DNA from: an uncultured Eubacteriales bacterium
Lineage (GTDB): Bacteria > Bacillota > Clostridia > Oscillospirales > Acutalibacteraceae
Assembly (NCBI GenBank): GCA_910580045.1
Contig: CAJTXF010000019.1
Span: forward strand, 1-36,877
DNA length: 36,877 nt
Direction of reading: 5' to 3'
Part shown: positions 15,450 through 23,441 of the stretch, one piece after another
How positions within the stretch are numbered: position 1 is the stretch's first letter
Layout: every line of letters begins with the position of its first letter
Position numbers and translations under genes: made by a program
Notes under the pieces: generated by a model
Told to the model about the DNA's origin: nothing
Database searches by the model: none
The model's input: only the letters and a program-made list of their open reading frames with translations

Positions 15450-15697
15450 AATGGTTGATTCGTCTGCCCGATGCGCGGACTGTGCACATATAACCCTACA
15501 CTCGAATAAAAGGGAGTCCCCCTCCGCCTGCGGATAGCAGACCTCCCGGCCCGGCTTTGACCGTGGTTGGACGAAGGGAGCATGAACCATGCGGGAGGAC
15601 ACCCACCTGACTCTTTGTAGGCAGGTTATTGAGTTGCACGATACGGTCGGGCGGGCAAGCTGAATATTCGCCGCGGATGCCAAAAGGTGTCCGCGGC
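15450..15697 (+). ncRNA. ssrS: 6S-like RNA candidate
   Basis: The two halves of this region pair into one long interrupted rod. GTCTGCCCGA (15462-15471) pairs with TCGGGCGGGC (15647-15656), GTGCA (15482-15486) with TGCAC (15635-15639) and TAACC with GGTTA. CTAC pairs with GTAG, GAGTC (15514-15518) with GACTC (15609-15613), and CCTCCCG (15542-15548) with CGGGAGG (15592-15598). The bubble after 15499 is asymmetric. A closing stem, central bubble and terminal arm are the 6S shape (an RNA that binds sigma-A RNA polymerase), but sequence identity is not certain. A terminator hairpin closes the region. Ends are approximate. Confidence 0.52.
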
Positions 15698-15702
15698 TTT
15701 CC
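15670..15702 (+). terminator. Terminator of the 6S-like RNA
   Basis: GCCGCGGATGCC (15670-15681), loop AAAA, GGTGTCCGCGGC (15686-15697), then TTTCCTTTT. A second GC stem, GAAGGGCCCG/CGGGCCCTTC (15717-15750), follows and may serve the opposite strand. Confidence 0.8.
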
Positions 15703-15762
15703 TTTTCCCCAAAGGGGAAGGGCCCGCGCCCCTGCCGGCACGGGCCCTTCTGGAAGCCGCGT

Positions 15763-15798
15763 CTTAGGGCATGCTCAGCTTATGTGAACATGCCTTAG
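15763..15798. repeat. Short near-palindrome
   Basis: CTTAGGGCATG (15763-15773) is inverted as CATGCCTTAG (15789-15798) around a 15-base centre. Downstream of the uracil permease gene; it could be the fused ends of a deleted small element. No function seen. Confidence 0.4.
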
Positions 15799-15873
15799 AA
15801 CTATTGCCCCCGCCTTTTGTCCCCGGCAAACCGTGCCGGGAAATCCAGGCACAGGCCCTACTGGCGCGGCTGC

Positions 15874-17310
15874 TTACCTTTTTTTGGACTGCTTCTTCCC
15901 GGCGTTTTTCTCAGGCACAATCTCGGACTTGTCCACCGAGTGGGCCACCAGGCCCGGGTCGTCAGGCTCAATATTGGGAATCACCAGGTTCAGGATAATG
16001 CCCACAATAATGCCCAGGCCAATGTTGGAGAAGCTGAAAACAGCATTGCCAATCACCGCGCCGCCAATGGCCAGCACCAGCATCACGGCCGCAATGCACA
16101 GGTTCCGGTTCTTGGTGAAGTCCACGTGGTTCTCCACCAGCGTGCGCAGGCCCACAGAGGCAATCATGCCGTAGAGTACAATGCAGGCCCCGCCCAGCAC
16201 GCAGTTGGGCACAGACTGGATGACCCCAATGGCCTTGCCCAAAAAGCTGACCCCAATGGCAATGACTGCCGCAATGCGCAGGGAGGCGGGGTTATAGTTG
16301 CCCGTGGCCGCCAGTACGGCGGTGTTCTCACTGTAGGTGGTGTTGGGAGGGCCGCCCACCAGCCCGGCGAATACTGTGGCCAGGCCGTCCCCCATCATGG
16401 TGCGGTGCAGGCCGGGCTTTTCGGTGAAGTCCTTGCCCACCACCGCGCCGTTGGCGTACACATCGCCCACGTGCTCCACACAGGTGACAATGGCAATGGG
16501 GGCAATCATGCCAATGACCGTGATGTTGAACTTGGGCAGCACAAAGTGGGGGGCCTGCAGCCAGCCGTAGTCCGCGATAATGCCGGTGTTCATCAGGGAG
16601 GCAGGGGCCAGGCCGGTCTTGGTGACAATCAGGGAGAGCACATAGCCCCCCACCAGGGCAATCACAATGGAGGACATCTTCACCATGCCCCTGCCGCAGC
16701 TGGAGAGCACCACGGCGGTCAGGCATACCACAGCGGCCAGCACCCAGGCCCACACATAGGTGCGCATGTCATAGCCCTTGGCAAAGGGGGAGAGGGCAGC
16801 GCCGTCCGGGCCGTATTGGGTCTGGATGTTGTTGATGGCAGAGGAGGCCAGGTTCAGGCCAATGAGGGTGATGCCCACGCCCCGGACCACAGGGGGGAAC
16901 AGCTTGTCAATCAGCCCCTTGCCGAACAGGCGGATAATCAGGGCCAGAAGCAGGTAGAACAGGCCGGCAGTGATAATGCCGCCCATGGCCGCGGCAACCT
17001 GCTCGTCTTTGGTCTCGCCAAAAGCGGTGTTGCCGATGACCCCGCAGAGGGCGGAGATAAAGGCAAAGGAGCTGCCCAGGAAGGTGGGCATCCGGCCGCC
17101 GGTGCACAGGTGGAAGATAAGGGTGCCGCAGCCCGCGCAAAACAGGGCCACGCCCACATCCAGGCCGGTGAGCAGGGGCACCAGAATGGTGGCGCAGCTC
17201 ATGGCAAAGGCGTGCTGGAAGCCCAGGGTGATGGCTTTTTTGGGGCCCAGCTTTTCATATTCCCCGGCGTGGGGAAAGAGGAGCTGGTTGAGTTTAGAAA
17301 AGATTTCCAA
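15874..17310 (-). CDS. uraA: Uracil permease (NCS2 / UraA type)
   Basis: A 478-residue transporter of the nucleobase-cation symporter-2 family, with about 14 membrane segments. Key motifs are the substrate-binding CVEHVGD and GGPPNTTYSENT; the latter resembles uracil permeases more than xanthine permeases (which have LPLTTFSQN). It imports uracil with protons for pyrimidine salvage. The start is a TTG at 17310 with AGGAGG eight bases upstream (17319-17324); no ATG fits. A promoter lies at 17532-17560, and the 220-base leader contains a large inverted repeat. The C-terminus ends in a basic KNAGKKQSKKR tail. Xanthine transport is the alternative. Confidence 0.84.
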   Translation of the reverse strand: MEIFSKLNQLLFPHAGEYEKLGPKKAITLGFQHAFAMSCATILVPLLTGLDVGVALFCAGCGTLIFHLCTGGRMPTFLGSSFAFISALCGVIGNTAFGETKDEQVAAAMGGIITAGLFYLLLALIIRLFGKGLIDKLFPPVVRGVGITLIGLNLASSAINNIQTQYGPDGAALSPFAKGYDMRTYVWAWVLAAVVCLTAVVLSSCGRGMVKMSSIVIALVGGYVLSLIVTKTGLAPASLMNTGIIADYGWLQAPHFVLPKFNITVIGMIAPIAIVTCVEHVGDVYANGAVVGKDFTEKPGLHRTMMGDGLATVFAGLVGGPPNTTYSENTAVLAATGNYNPASLRIAAVIAIGVSFLGKAIGVIQSVPNCVLGGACIVLYGMIASVGLRTLVENHVDFTKNRNLCIAAVMLVLAIGGAVIGNAVFSFSNIGLGIIVGIILNLVIPNIEPDDPGLVAHSVDKSEIVPEKNAGKKQSKKR

Positions 17311-17345
17311 TGAATTGACCTCCTCATAGCTGTAGGGTGGGGAGT

Positions 17346-17493
17346 GGGGGAGAGAGCCTGACGGCTCGGGGCAGGCGTTAGCGCCAAGCGGCAGCGAAAG
17401 GCGGACGAAACTTTTATTCCGCCTGTACGCGGCTTCTTTCCGCCAGGCACTGCCCCGGGCCGTCAGGCCTGCCGCTTAGCCTTGCTCTCTCCC
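17346..17493. repeat. Inverted-repeat element in the uracil permease leader
   Basis: GCCTGACGGCTCGGGGCAG (17356-17374) is inverted as CTGCCCCGGGCCGTCAGGC (17450-17468). Beyond these, GGGAGAGAG (left) and GCTCTCTCCC (17484-17493) extend the symmetry after a 15-base insert. Single copies of the 19-bp motif recur at 20154-20172 and 31100-31117. It lies wholly within the transcribed leader, so the mRNA can fold into a large hairpin before the ribosome site. Confidence 0.65.
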
Positions 17494-17531
17494 TTACACC
17501 TCCAGCCCACAGCAAATTTCAATCGCTCAAC

Positions 17532-17560
17532 ATTCTATCAGACCCGGCAAAATTTGTCAA
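17532..17560 (-). promoter_or_regulatory. Promoter of the uracil permease gene
   Basis: Minus strand: TTGACA (17555-17560), 17-base spacer, TAGAAT (17532-17537). No PyrR-type binding site was recognised in the leader. Confidence 0.78.
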
Positions 17561-17578
17561 TGTGCTTTGGCCATCAAC

Positions 17579-17611
17579 CTAGGGCTTGTTTGAAAAATCG
17601 AAAACGTTGCC
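17579..17611. repeat. Left-end fragment of the CTGTTTGAAAA repeat family
   Basis: CTAGGGCTTGTTTGAAAAAT followed by CGAAAACGTTGCC matches the left end of the full element at 34365. No right end is visible before the htpG promoter, so this is a remnant. Confidence 0.6.
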
Positions 17612-17647
17612 TTTTTTACCATCCATTTCCCATGCTTTTTCCCCCAC

Positions 17648-17676
17648 TTGAAAATTCCGCCCCGATATGTTACAAT
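17648..17676 (+). promoter_or_regulatory. Promoter of htpG
   Basis: TTGAAA (17648-17653), 17-base spacer, TACAAT (17671-17676), about 45 bases before the start codon. No CIRCE inverted repeat was seen. Confidence 0.78.
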
Positions 17677-17721
17677 ACTATTTAATTGTGATTCCCATTT
17701 CAGAAAGGAAGTCTTGCACCA

Positions 17722-19638
17722 ATGGCTCTTAAACAGTTCCAGGCCGAATCAAAGCGCCTGATGGATTTGATGATTAACTCGATTTACACCCACAAGGAAA
17801 TTTTCCTGCGGGAGCTGATTTCCAACGCCAGCGACGCGATTGATAAGCTCTATTACCAAAGCCTCAGCGGGGGCGCTGCCGGGCTCAACCGGGAGGATTT
17901 CTTTATCCGTCTGACTGCTGACAAGGACGCCCGCACTCTCACCCTGATTGACAACGGCATTGGCATGACCAAGGACGAGCTGGACAACAACCTGGGCGTG
18001 ATTGCCAAAAGCGGCTCCCTCCAGTTTAAGAATGAGCACAAGAAAGAGGATGCCCCCAAGGCCGAGGGCCCGGAGGATGTGGATATTATCGGCCAGTTTG
18101 GCGTGGGCTTTTACTCTGCCTTTATGGTCAGCGCCAAGGTGGTGGTGGAGAGCCGGGCCTTCGGCTCTGAGCAGGCCTGGGCCTGGGTCTCTGAGGGCCT
18201 GGACGGCTACGAGATTACCGAGAGCAGCTGGCAGGAGCGGGGCACCCGCATCACCCTCACCCTCAAGGAGGACAGCGAGGGGGAGGACTACTCCGCTTTC
18301 TTGGAGCAGTACCGCCTGCGGGAGCTGGTGAAGCGCTACTCTGACTACATCCGCTATCCCATTAAGATGGAGATGCAGAAATCCAAGCTCAAGGAGGGCA
18401 CCGGCACAGACGGCAAGGAGCCGGAGTATGAGAGCTATTTTGAGGACGAGACCCTGAACTCCATGACCCCCATCTGGAAAAAGGCCAAGTCAGAGGTCAC
18501 GGAGGAGGAGCTGAACGGCTTCTATAAAGAGAAGTTCTACGACTGGCAGGAGCCCCTGCGGGTTATCCGCAGCTCTACCGAGGGCGCGGCCACCTACAGC
18601 GCACTGCTCTTTATCCCCAAGACCGCGCCCTATGACTACTACACCCGGGACTTTGAGAAGGGCCTGCAGCTCTATGCCAGCGGGGTGCTGATTATGGAGA
18701 AATGCGCGGATTTGCTGCCGGACTGCTTCAGCTTTGTGAAGGGCCTGGTGGATTCCCAGGATTTGTCCCTGAACATCTCCCGGGAGATGCTGCAGCATGA
18801 CAGGCAGCTCAAGCTCATTGCCGGGCGGCTGGAAAAGAAGATTGCCTCTGAGCTCAAGTCCATGCTCGCCAATGACAGGGAGAAGTATGAGGAGTTCTGG
18901 AAGAACTTCGGCCTGCAGCTCAAGTACGGGGCCTATGAGCGCTATGGGGAGAAGAAAGAGGAGCTCCAGGATTTGCTGCTGTTCACCAGCTCAGAGGAAA
19001 AGAAGCTGGTCTCTCTGGCTGAGTACGTGTCCCGGATGAAGCCAGAGCAGGAGAACATCTACTATGGCTGCGGCGAGAGCCCGGAGCGCATTCTGGCCCT
19101 GCCCCAGGCTGAGGCCTTGACGGAGAAGGGCTTTGAAATCCTCTGCCTGACAGACAATGTGGATGAGTTCGCCCTGCGCATCCTGGACAGCTATCAGGAG
19201 AAGCACTTTAAGAACATCACTGCCGAGGATTTGGACTTGGAGAGCGAGGAGGAGAAGGAGCACACCAAGTCCCTGACCGAGGAGAACCAGTCCCTGCTGG
19301 ACGCCATGAAGGAGGCCCTCTCCGGCAAGGTGGAGCAGGTGGGCCTGCGGGGGAGCCTTGGCAGCCACGCGGCCTGCATCAGCACCCAGGGCGGGCTTTC
19401 CAGCGAGATGGAAAAGGTGCTGAACTCCATGCCCGCTGGGGAGAAGGTCCACGCCAAGCGGGTGCTGGAGCTGAACCCAGAGCATCCTGTTTTCCAAAAG
19501 CTGAAAGAGACCTTTGGCGACAAGGAAAAGCTGGGCCTTTACGCCCAGGTGCTCTATGGCCAGGCCCTGCTGCTGGAGGGCACCCCCTTGGAGAACCCGG
19601 CTGAGTTTGCCCGGCAGGTCTGCCAGCTGATTGGCTGA
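17722..19638 (+). CDS. htpG: Molecular chaperone HtpG (Hsp90)
   Basis: A 638-residue Hsp90, full family length. The N-terminal ATPase carries ELISNASDAIDK, DNGIGMT and GQFGVGFYSAFMV. The middle domain has the conserved catalytic-loop region (LNISREMLQ), and the C-terminal dimerisation domain ends with HPVFQKL and later helices. It works in the cytoplasm as an ATP-driven homodimer that remodels client proteins, often with DnaK. A good promoter precedes it, and AGAAAGGAAG serves ATG 17722. An HD-domain gene follows 29 bases later and is probably co-transcribed. Confidence 0.97.
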   Translation: MALKQFQAESKRLMDLMINSIYTHKEIFLRELISNASDAIDKLYYQSLSGGAAGLNREDFFIRLTADKDARTLTLIDNGIGMTKDELDNNLGVIAKSGSLQFKNEHKKEDAPKAEGPEDVDIIGQFGVGFYSAFMVSAKVVVESRAFGSEQAWAWVSEGLDGYEITESSWQERGTRITLTLKEDSEGEDYSAFLEQYRLRELVKRYSDYIRYPIKMEMQKSKLKEGTGTDGKEPEYESYFEDETLNSMTPIWKKAKSEVTEEELNGFYKEKFYDWQEPLRVIRSSTEGAATYSALLFIPKTAPYDYYTRDFEKGLQLYASGVLIMEKCADLLPDCFSFVKGLVDSQDLSLNISREMLQHDRQLKLIAGRLEKKIASELKSMLANDREKYEEFWKNFGLQLKYGAYERYGEKKEELQDLLLFTSSEEKKLVSLAEYVSRMKPEQENIYYGCGESPERILALPQAEALTEKGFEILCLTDNVDEFALRILDSYQEKHFKNITAEDLDLESEEEKEHTKSLTEENQSLLDAMKEALSGKVEQVGLRGSLGSHAACISTQGGLSSEMEKVLNSMPAGEKVHAKRVLELNPEHPVFQKLKETFGDKEKLGLYAQVLYGQALLLEGTPLENPAEFARQVCQLIG

Positions 19639-19667
19639 GCCGGATGGGCACAAAACAGGAGGTCACT

Positions 19668-20159
19668 ATGGCAAAACGATGGGATTCCCAGGCGTTCTGG
19701 AGCTGGTATCAGGAGCTGACAGCCAGCTCGAACCTGGGCACAATGGCAGACTATCCTCAGCACGGCAACACCTGCCGGCTGCTGCACAGCGTGGCAGTGG
19801 CCTATTACAGCTGCCGCCTGGCAGCGCTGCTGGGCCGGGGCTTCCATATGCAGGAGATGGTAAGAGGGGCCCTGTTCCACGACTACTTTTTCTATGACGC
19901 CCAGGACGGGGACCCGGCCCATAAGGGGCATTGGTCCCGGCACCCGGAGATAGCCTGGCGCAACGCCAGTGAGGAGCTGGATTTAACCGGGCGGGAGGCG
20001 GATATCATCCGCTCTCATATGTTCCCGCTGACGTTAAAGCCCCCCAAGTACCGGGAGGGGATAGTGGTGATGCTGGTGGATAAAGGGTGCTCGGTGTACG
20101 AGTTTTTTAAGAGAAAGAGGCCATATCCGGTGCTGGCAGGGAAGCTGGAAGGGGCCTGA
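19668..20159 (+). CDS. HD-domain hydrolase
   Basis: A 163-residue protein with the HD order H (NTCRLLHSVAVAYYS), HD (GALFHDYFF), a further His (GHWSRHPEIAW) and a late Asp (MLVDKGCS). HD proteins are metal-dependent phosphohydrolases acting on nucleotides, nucleic acids or cyclic dinucleotides; no GYP motif is present, so a c-di-GMP phosphodiesterase is not indicated. ATG 19668 has AGGAGG seven bases upstream; the ORF opens at 19644 without one. It follows htpG closely. The last codon and stop (GCC TGA) lie in a copy of the 19-bp repeat motif. Substrate unknown. Confidence 0.82.
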   Translation: MAKRWDSQAFWSWYQELTASSNLGTMADYPQHGNTCRLLHSVAVAYYSCRLAALLGRGFHMQEMVRGALFHDYFFYDAQDGDPAHKGHWSRHPEIAWRNASEELDLTGREADIIRSHMFPLTLKPPKYREGIVVMLVDKGCSVYEFFKRKRPYPVLAGKLEGA

Positions 20160-20172
20160 CGGCTCGGGGCAG
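20154..20172. repeat. 19-bp GC-rich dispersed motif
   Basis: GCCTGACGGCTCGGGGCAG, identical to 17356-17374 and matching the inverted copy at 31100-31117 with one change. Its TGA is the stop codon of the HD-domain gene. Confidence 0.7.
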
Positions 20173-20227
20173 AGTCCTTCGCAAAGCAGAAACAAAGGAG
20201 CGGAAACCGGGGTCAAGGGGCGTAGAG

Positions 20228-20400
20228 TTGGCTTTGGCCAACTCTTGGCCCCAAACCCCCACCAGGGGGACTTTTTGAAAAAAGTCCCCCTGGACCCTTC
20301 AAAAACTTTCAGCTGGGCCCGCCGCTAGGCCTCCTTTTCCGGGAGTGTCCGCTCCGAGGAGTTTTTCGTGTTCCCCCCGCCCTACGGGCGGGGGGAACAC
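20228..20400. repeat. Cluster of perfect hairpins in a 360-base gap
   Basis: The gap 20160-20519 has no gene until the gtrA promoter. It contains GAGTTGGC/GGCCAACTC. It also has a perfect 15-bp inverted repeat at 20262-20293 (CCAGGGGGACTTTTT and its complement, two-base centre). A further perfect 15-bp stem lies at 20368-20400 (GTGTTCCCCCCGCCC, loop TAC). None has a classic T tract, so they are not clear terminators; they look like repeat-family hairpins. Confidence 0.6.
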
Positions 20401-20446
20401 AGATAATTATCTCTGTGGTTTGGACAATCCCCCTTTTCCCCAGGAC

Positions 20447-20475
20447 TTGCATTCTTTCCCAATTTGCGGTATAAT
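20447..20475 (+). promoter_or_regulatory. Promoter of the gtrA-LCP operon
   Basis: TTGCAT (20447-20452), 17-base spacer, perfect TATAAT (20470-20475). It sits 45 bases before the gtrA start. Confidence 0.8.
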
Positions 20476-20519
20476 ATTTCCCCAAGCACCGCGCACACTA
20501 TTTCCGGGAGGCGTTTGCC

Positions 20520-20936
20520 TTGCAGCAGATTATCCAAAAATATTGGCAGAAATATCGGGAGCTGGTTATGTACGGCTTTTTCGGCGTGCTGACCACTTTG
20601 GTCAACTGGGGCCTCTATTGGCTGATGGCTGATGTGCTTCATGTGCACTATATGGCAGCCACTTTCTTCGCCCAGGTGCTGGCCATCCTTTTCGCCTATT
20701 TTACCAACCGCCGCTGGGTCTTTGAGAGCAGGGCCAGCGGGGCCAGGGCCGTGGCCCTGGAAATGGCCCGCTTCTTCGCTGCCCGGGGGGTCTCCCTGGT
20801 GATGGACATGCTGTTTATGTTCGTGGGGGTGGATTTGCTCCATGTGGACGACAAAATCGTGAAGGTGGTCTCCAGCGTGGCGGTGGTGATTGCCAATTAT
20901 GTTTTCAGCAAGCTGTTCGTGTTCCGCAAGCAGTAA
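20520..20936 (+). CDS. GtrA family membrane protein
   Basis: A 138-residue protein with four membrane helices and the GtrA pattern LVMYGFFGVLTTLVNWGLYW, FANRRWVF-like FTNRRWVFES, and ANYVFSKLFVFR. GtrA proteins are thought to help move polyprenyl-linked sugars across the membrane for cell-surface glycan synthesis. The start is a TTG at 20520 with GGGAGG eight bases upstream. It is first in a four-gene operon with two LCP ligases and a nucleotidyltransferase, which supports a cell-wall polymer role. Confidence 0.88.
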   Translation: MQQIIQKYWQKYRELVMYGFFGVLTTLVNWGLYWLMADVLHVHYMAATFFAQVLAILFAYFTNRRWVFESRASGARAVALEMARFFAARGVSLVMDMLFMFVGVDLLHVDDKIVKVVSSVAVVIANYVFSKLFVFRKQ

Positions 20937-20978
20937 GAGTACAGCGGAATTTAACCTAAACTTTCAGGAGGAACCAAG

Positions 20979-22160
20979 ATGCCTGGCAGAGCCAAAAGAG
21001 AAAGAGAGCAGGGGTTTGAGGATGTTTCCAGCTATTCCCCGGTGGAAAAGAAAAAACGCCAAAAGGGCTACCGGGGCCGGACAGTGCTGCAGTGTATCGC
21101 GGCCTTTCTGTGCGTGGTGATGATTCTCTTTGGGGCGGCGCTGATTTACATATCCACCGACCTGATTGCCGAGCTGACCACCAACACCATCACCAAGGAC
21201 CCGGCCAAGCTGGGCATCCGTGAGGACGCGGTGGTGGATGACAGCATCAAGAATATCGCCCTCTTTGGCCTGGACTCCCGCTCCAGCGACTTCCGGGGCC
21301 AGTCTGACGTGACCATGATTCTCACTGTGGACAACCGCCACGGGGCCATCAAGATGACCTCCATTCTGCGGGACAGCCTGGTGAACATCGAGGGGGAGAA
21401 CTTCTCCGGAGAGCACGTGGACTGGAACAGCAAAATCAACGCCGCCTACGCGGTGGGCGGGCCGGAGCTGGCCATCCGCACCCTCAACCAGAATTACGGC
21501 CTGCGCATTGAGGACTATGTGACCGTGAACTTTGTGAACATGGCCGCCATTGTGGACGCTTTCGGCGGCGTGGAGATGGAGGTCACGGCAGAGGAGATTG
21601 AGGAAATCAACCTGAACCTGCGCAACCTCTATTGGGAGGTGGAGCAGCAGAAGCAGCAGGATATCGCGGTGGGTACCTATGACGAGCTGAATTACCCCAT
21701 CATCCTAGACAGCGACTATATGAGCGCCACCGGGGATGTGGCCACCTATCTGCTCAACGGCAACCAGGCGGTCAGCTATGGCAGAATTCGTAATATCGGC
21801 AGCGACTTCGGCCGGGTAGAGCGGCAGCAAAAGGTGCTGACGGGCCTGGTCCAGCGGGTGAAGCAGCTGAGCATTACGGACTATCCCAGCCTGATTAAGA
21901 ACCTGATGCCCTATTGTGAGACCAACCTGGATTTGAACGATATCATGAGCATGGTGCCCATTTTGGCCACGGATATGGACATGGAGAGCATCTCCATTCC
22001 GGACCCGGACTTTGAGACGGATTTGCAGGATATTAAGTATGACTTGGTGTACGACCTGACCCAGGCATCCAAGCGTATGAGCGCCTTTATCTTTGAGGAG
22101 GGCTCCCCCTACTGGGAGGAGTACCAGGGGGCCACGCCCGCGCCGGACACTGGGGAATAA
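20979..22160 (+). CDS. LytR-CpsA-Psr (LCP) family ligase 1
   Basis: A 393-residue membrane-anchored LCP protein. A basic cytoplasmic N-terminus (about 40 residues) precedes one membrane helix (about 40-65), then the LCP domain. It carries NIALFGLDSR, SDVTMILTVD, KINAAYAVGGPELAIRTLNQ, FGGVEMEV and AVSYGRIRNIGSDFGRVERQQK. LCP enzymes transfer glycan polymers from lipid carriers to peptidoglycan outside the membrane. Start ATG 20979 has AGGAGG upstream. A paralogue of the same length follows 65 bases later. Confidence 0.93.
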   Translation: MPGRAKREREQGFEDVSSYSPVEKKKRQKGYRGRTVLQCIAAFLCVVMILFGAALIYISTDLIAELTTNTITKDPAKLGIREDAVVDDSIKNIALFGLDSRSSDFRGQSDVTMILTVDNRHGAIKMTSILRDSLVNIEGENFSGEHVDWNSKINAAYAVGGPELAIRTLNQNYGLRIEDYVTVNFVNMAAIVDAFGGVEMEVTAEEIEEINLNLRNLYWEVEQQKQQDIAVGTYDELNYPIILDSDYMSATGDVATYLLNGNQAVSYGRIRNIGSDFGRVERQQKVLTGLVQRVKQLSITDYPSLIKNLMPYCETNLDLNDIMSMVPILATDMDMESISIPDPDFETDLQDIKYDLVYDLTQASKRMSAFIFEEGSPYWEEYQGATPAPDTGE

Positions 22161-22225
22161 GAGCCGGTATCTGTCCGCGGTGAATGCAGGTTCTACTATA
22201 GATTGGGAAAATAAGGGAATGAGAA

Positions 22226-23407
22226 ATGGCACAGAAAAACGAGCGCAGGGGCAGGCGGGAACAGGGCAGGCGCCGGGAGCCTCTGCAGGACAACTATTAC
22301 TATCAGGTCCCTATTCGGAACTTTGAGGATATCTCCAGCTACAGCTCAGAAAAGCGCCGGGACAGCGACAAAGCCAGAATGGAGCGGGGCGGCAGAAGGC
22401 CCCCCAAGCCCTACCGGGCCCGGCGGCGGATGTCCCTGGGAAAGAAAATCGCTGTGGTGCTGAGCCTGCTGCTGGTGGCTGGGGTGGGGCTGTTTGTCTA
22501 TATGTTTATGGGCCTGCGGGTGCACAGCCTCTCCCGGGACGTGGGCGCGGATTCCAGCGTCAGCGTGGATGGGGTGAAGAACATCGCGGTTTTTGGCCTG
22601 GACTCTCGGGATGACGAAAACGAGGGCCGCTCTGACGTGACCATGGTGCTCACCTTGGACAGCCGTACCCACAAGGTGAAGATGGCCTCCCTGATGCGGG
22701 ATTCCTATGTGTATATTGAGGGCTATGGCTATGACAAGCTGGCCCATGCCTATGCCTACGGCGGGCCGGAGCTGGCTGTGCGCACCCTGAACCAGAACTT
22801 CCACCTGGATATTGAGGACTATGTGACTGTAAACTTTATCCACATGGCGGAGATTGTGGAGGCCTTCGGGGGTGTGGAGCTGGAGCTCTCCGGCGATGAA
22901 ATGCTGGAGGTGAACCGGAACCTGTGGAACCTGTCTGTAGAGGTGGAGCGGGAGGGGCGCAAGTCCCCGGTCAAGGCAGAGGACTACTTCACAGCCCTGG
23001 ACGGCACCCATAATATGGTGGATGGGGAGTACGCCGGGGGCAAGGTGATGCTCACCGGGGCCCAGGCCGTGGCCTATGCCCGCATCCGCTATCTGGACAG
23101 TGACGAGGGCCGCACCAACCGCCAGCACAAGGTGGTCTCTGGGCTGATTGCCCGGGCCAAGCAGCGCAGCGTCTTTGCCTGGCCGGGCATTGTCCACGGG
23201 GTGATGCCCCACTGTGAGACCAGCCTGGGCCTGGGGGATATGCTGAGCCTTCTGCCCTTTGCCCTGGGGGGCATTGAGACGGAGAACATCACCCTGCCCG
23301 GGGAGAACGAGAACGCCTATGGCAGTGAGGACGAGGGCGGCAACTGGATTTATTGTTTTGACGAGGACTTGGCCCGGGCCCATCTGCACCAGTTCATTTT
23401 TGAATGA
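22226..23407 (+). CDS. LytR-CpsA-Psr (LCP) family ligase 2
   Basis: Also 393 residues, with the same order: a very basic N-terminus, one membrane helix (about residues 72-95) and the LCP domain (NIAVFGLDSRDD, SDVTMVLTLD, AHAYAYGGPELAVRTLNQ, FGGVELEL, AVAYARIRYLDSDEGRTNRQ). The cytoplasmic part is longer and richer in Arg than in the first paralogue, and both share an EDISSYS-like stretch there. AAGGGA stands before ATG 22226. The pair probably arose by tandem duplication and may act on different polymers. The nucleotidyltransferase follows after 34 bases. Confidence 0.93.
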   Translation: MAQKNERRGRREQGRRREPLQDNYYYQVPIRNFEDISSYSSEKRRDSDKARMERGGRRPPKPYRARRRMSLGKKIAVVLSLLLVAGVGLFVYMFMGLRVHSLSRDVGADSSVSVDGVKNIAVFGLDSRDDENEGRSDVTMVLTLDSRTHKVKMASLMRDSYVYIEGYGYDKLAHAYAYGGPELAVRTLNQNFHLDIEDYVTVNFIHMAEIVEAFGGVELELSGDEMLEVNRNLWNLSVEVEREGRKSPVKAEDYFTALDGTHNMVDGEYAGGKVMLTGAQAVAYARIRYLDSDEGRTNRQHKVVSGLIARAKQRSVFAWPGIVHGVMPHCETSLGLGDMLSLLPFALGGIETENITLPGENENAYGSEDEGGNWIYCFDEDLARAHLHQFIFE

Positions 23408-23441
23408 AACTACATAATAACTGCATAAGGAGTGATTTGGT

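Noticed and set aside
15817..17313. Long plus-strand ORF opposite the uracil permease
   Set aside because: His/Gly/Ala-rich shadow of the transporter frame with no domain; similar shadows at 10819-12156, 5637-6713 and 26995-28493 were also dropped.
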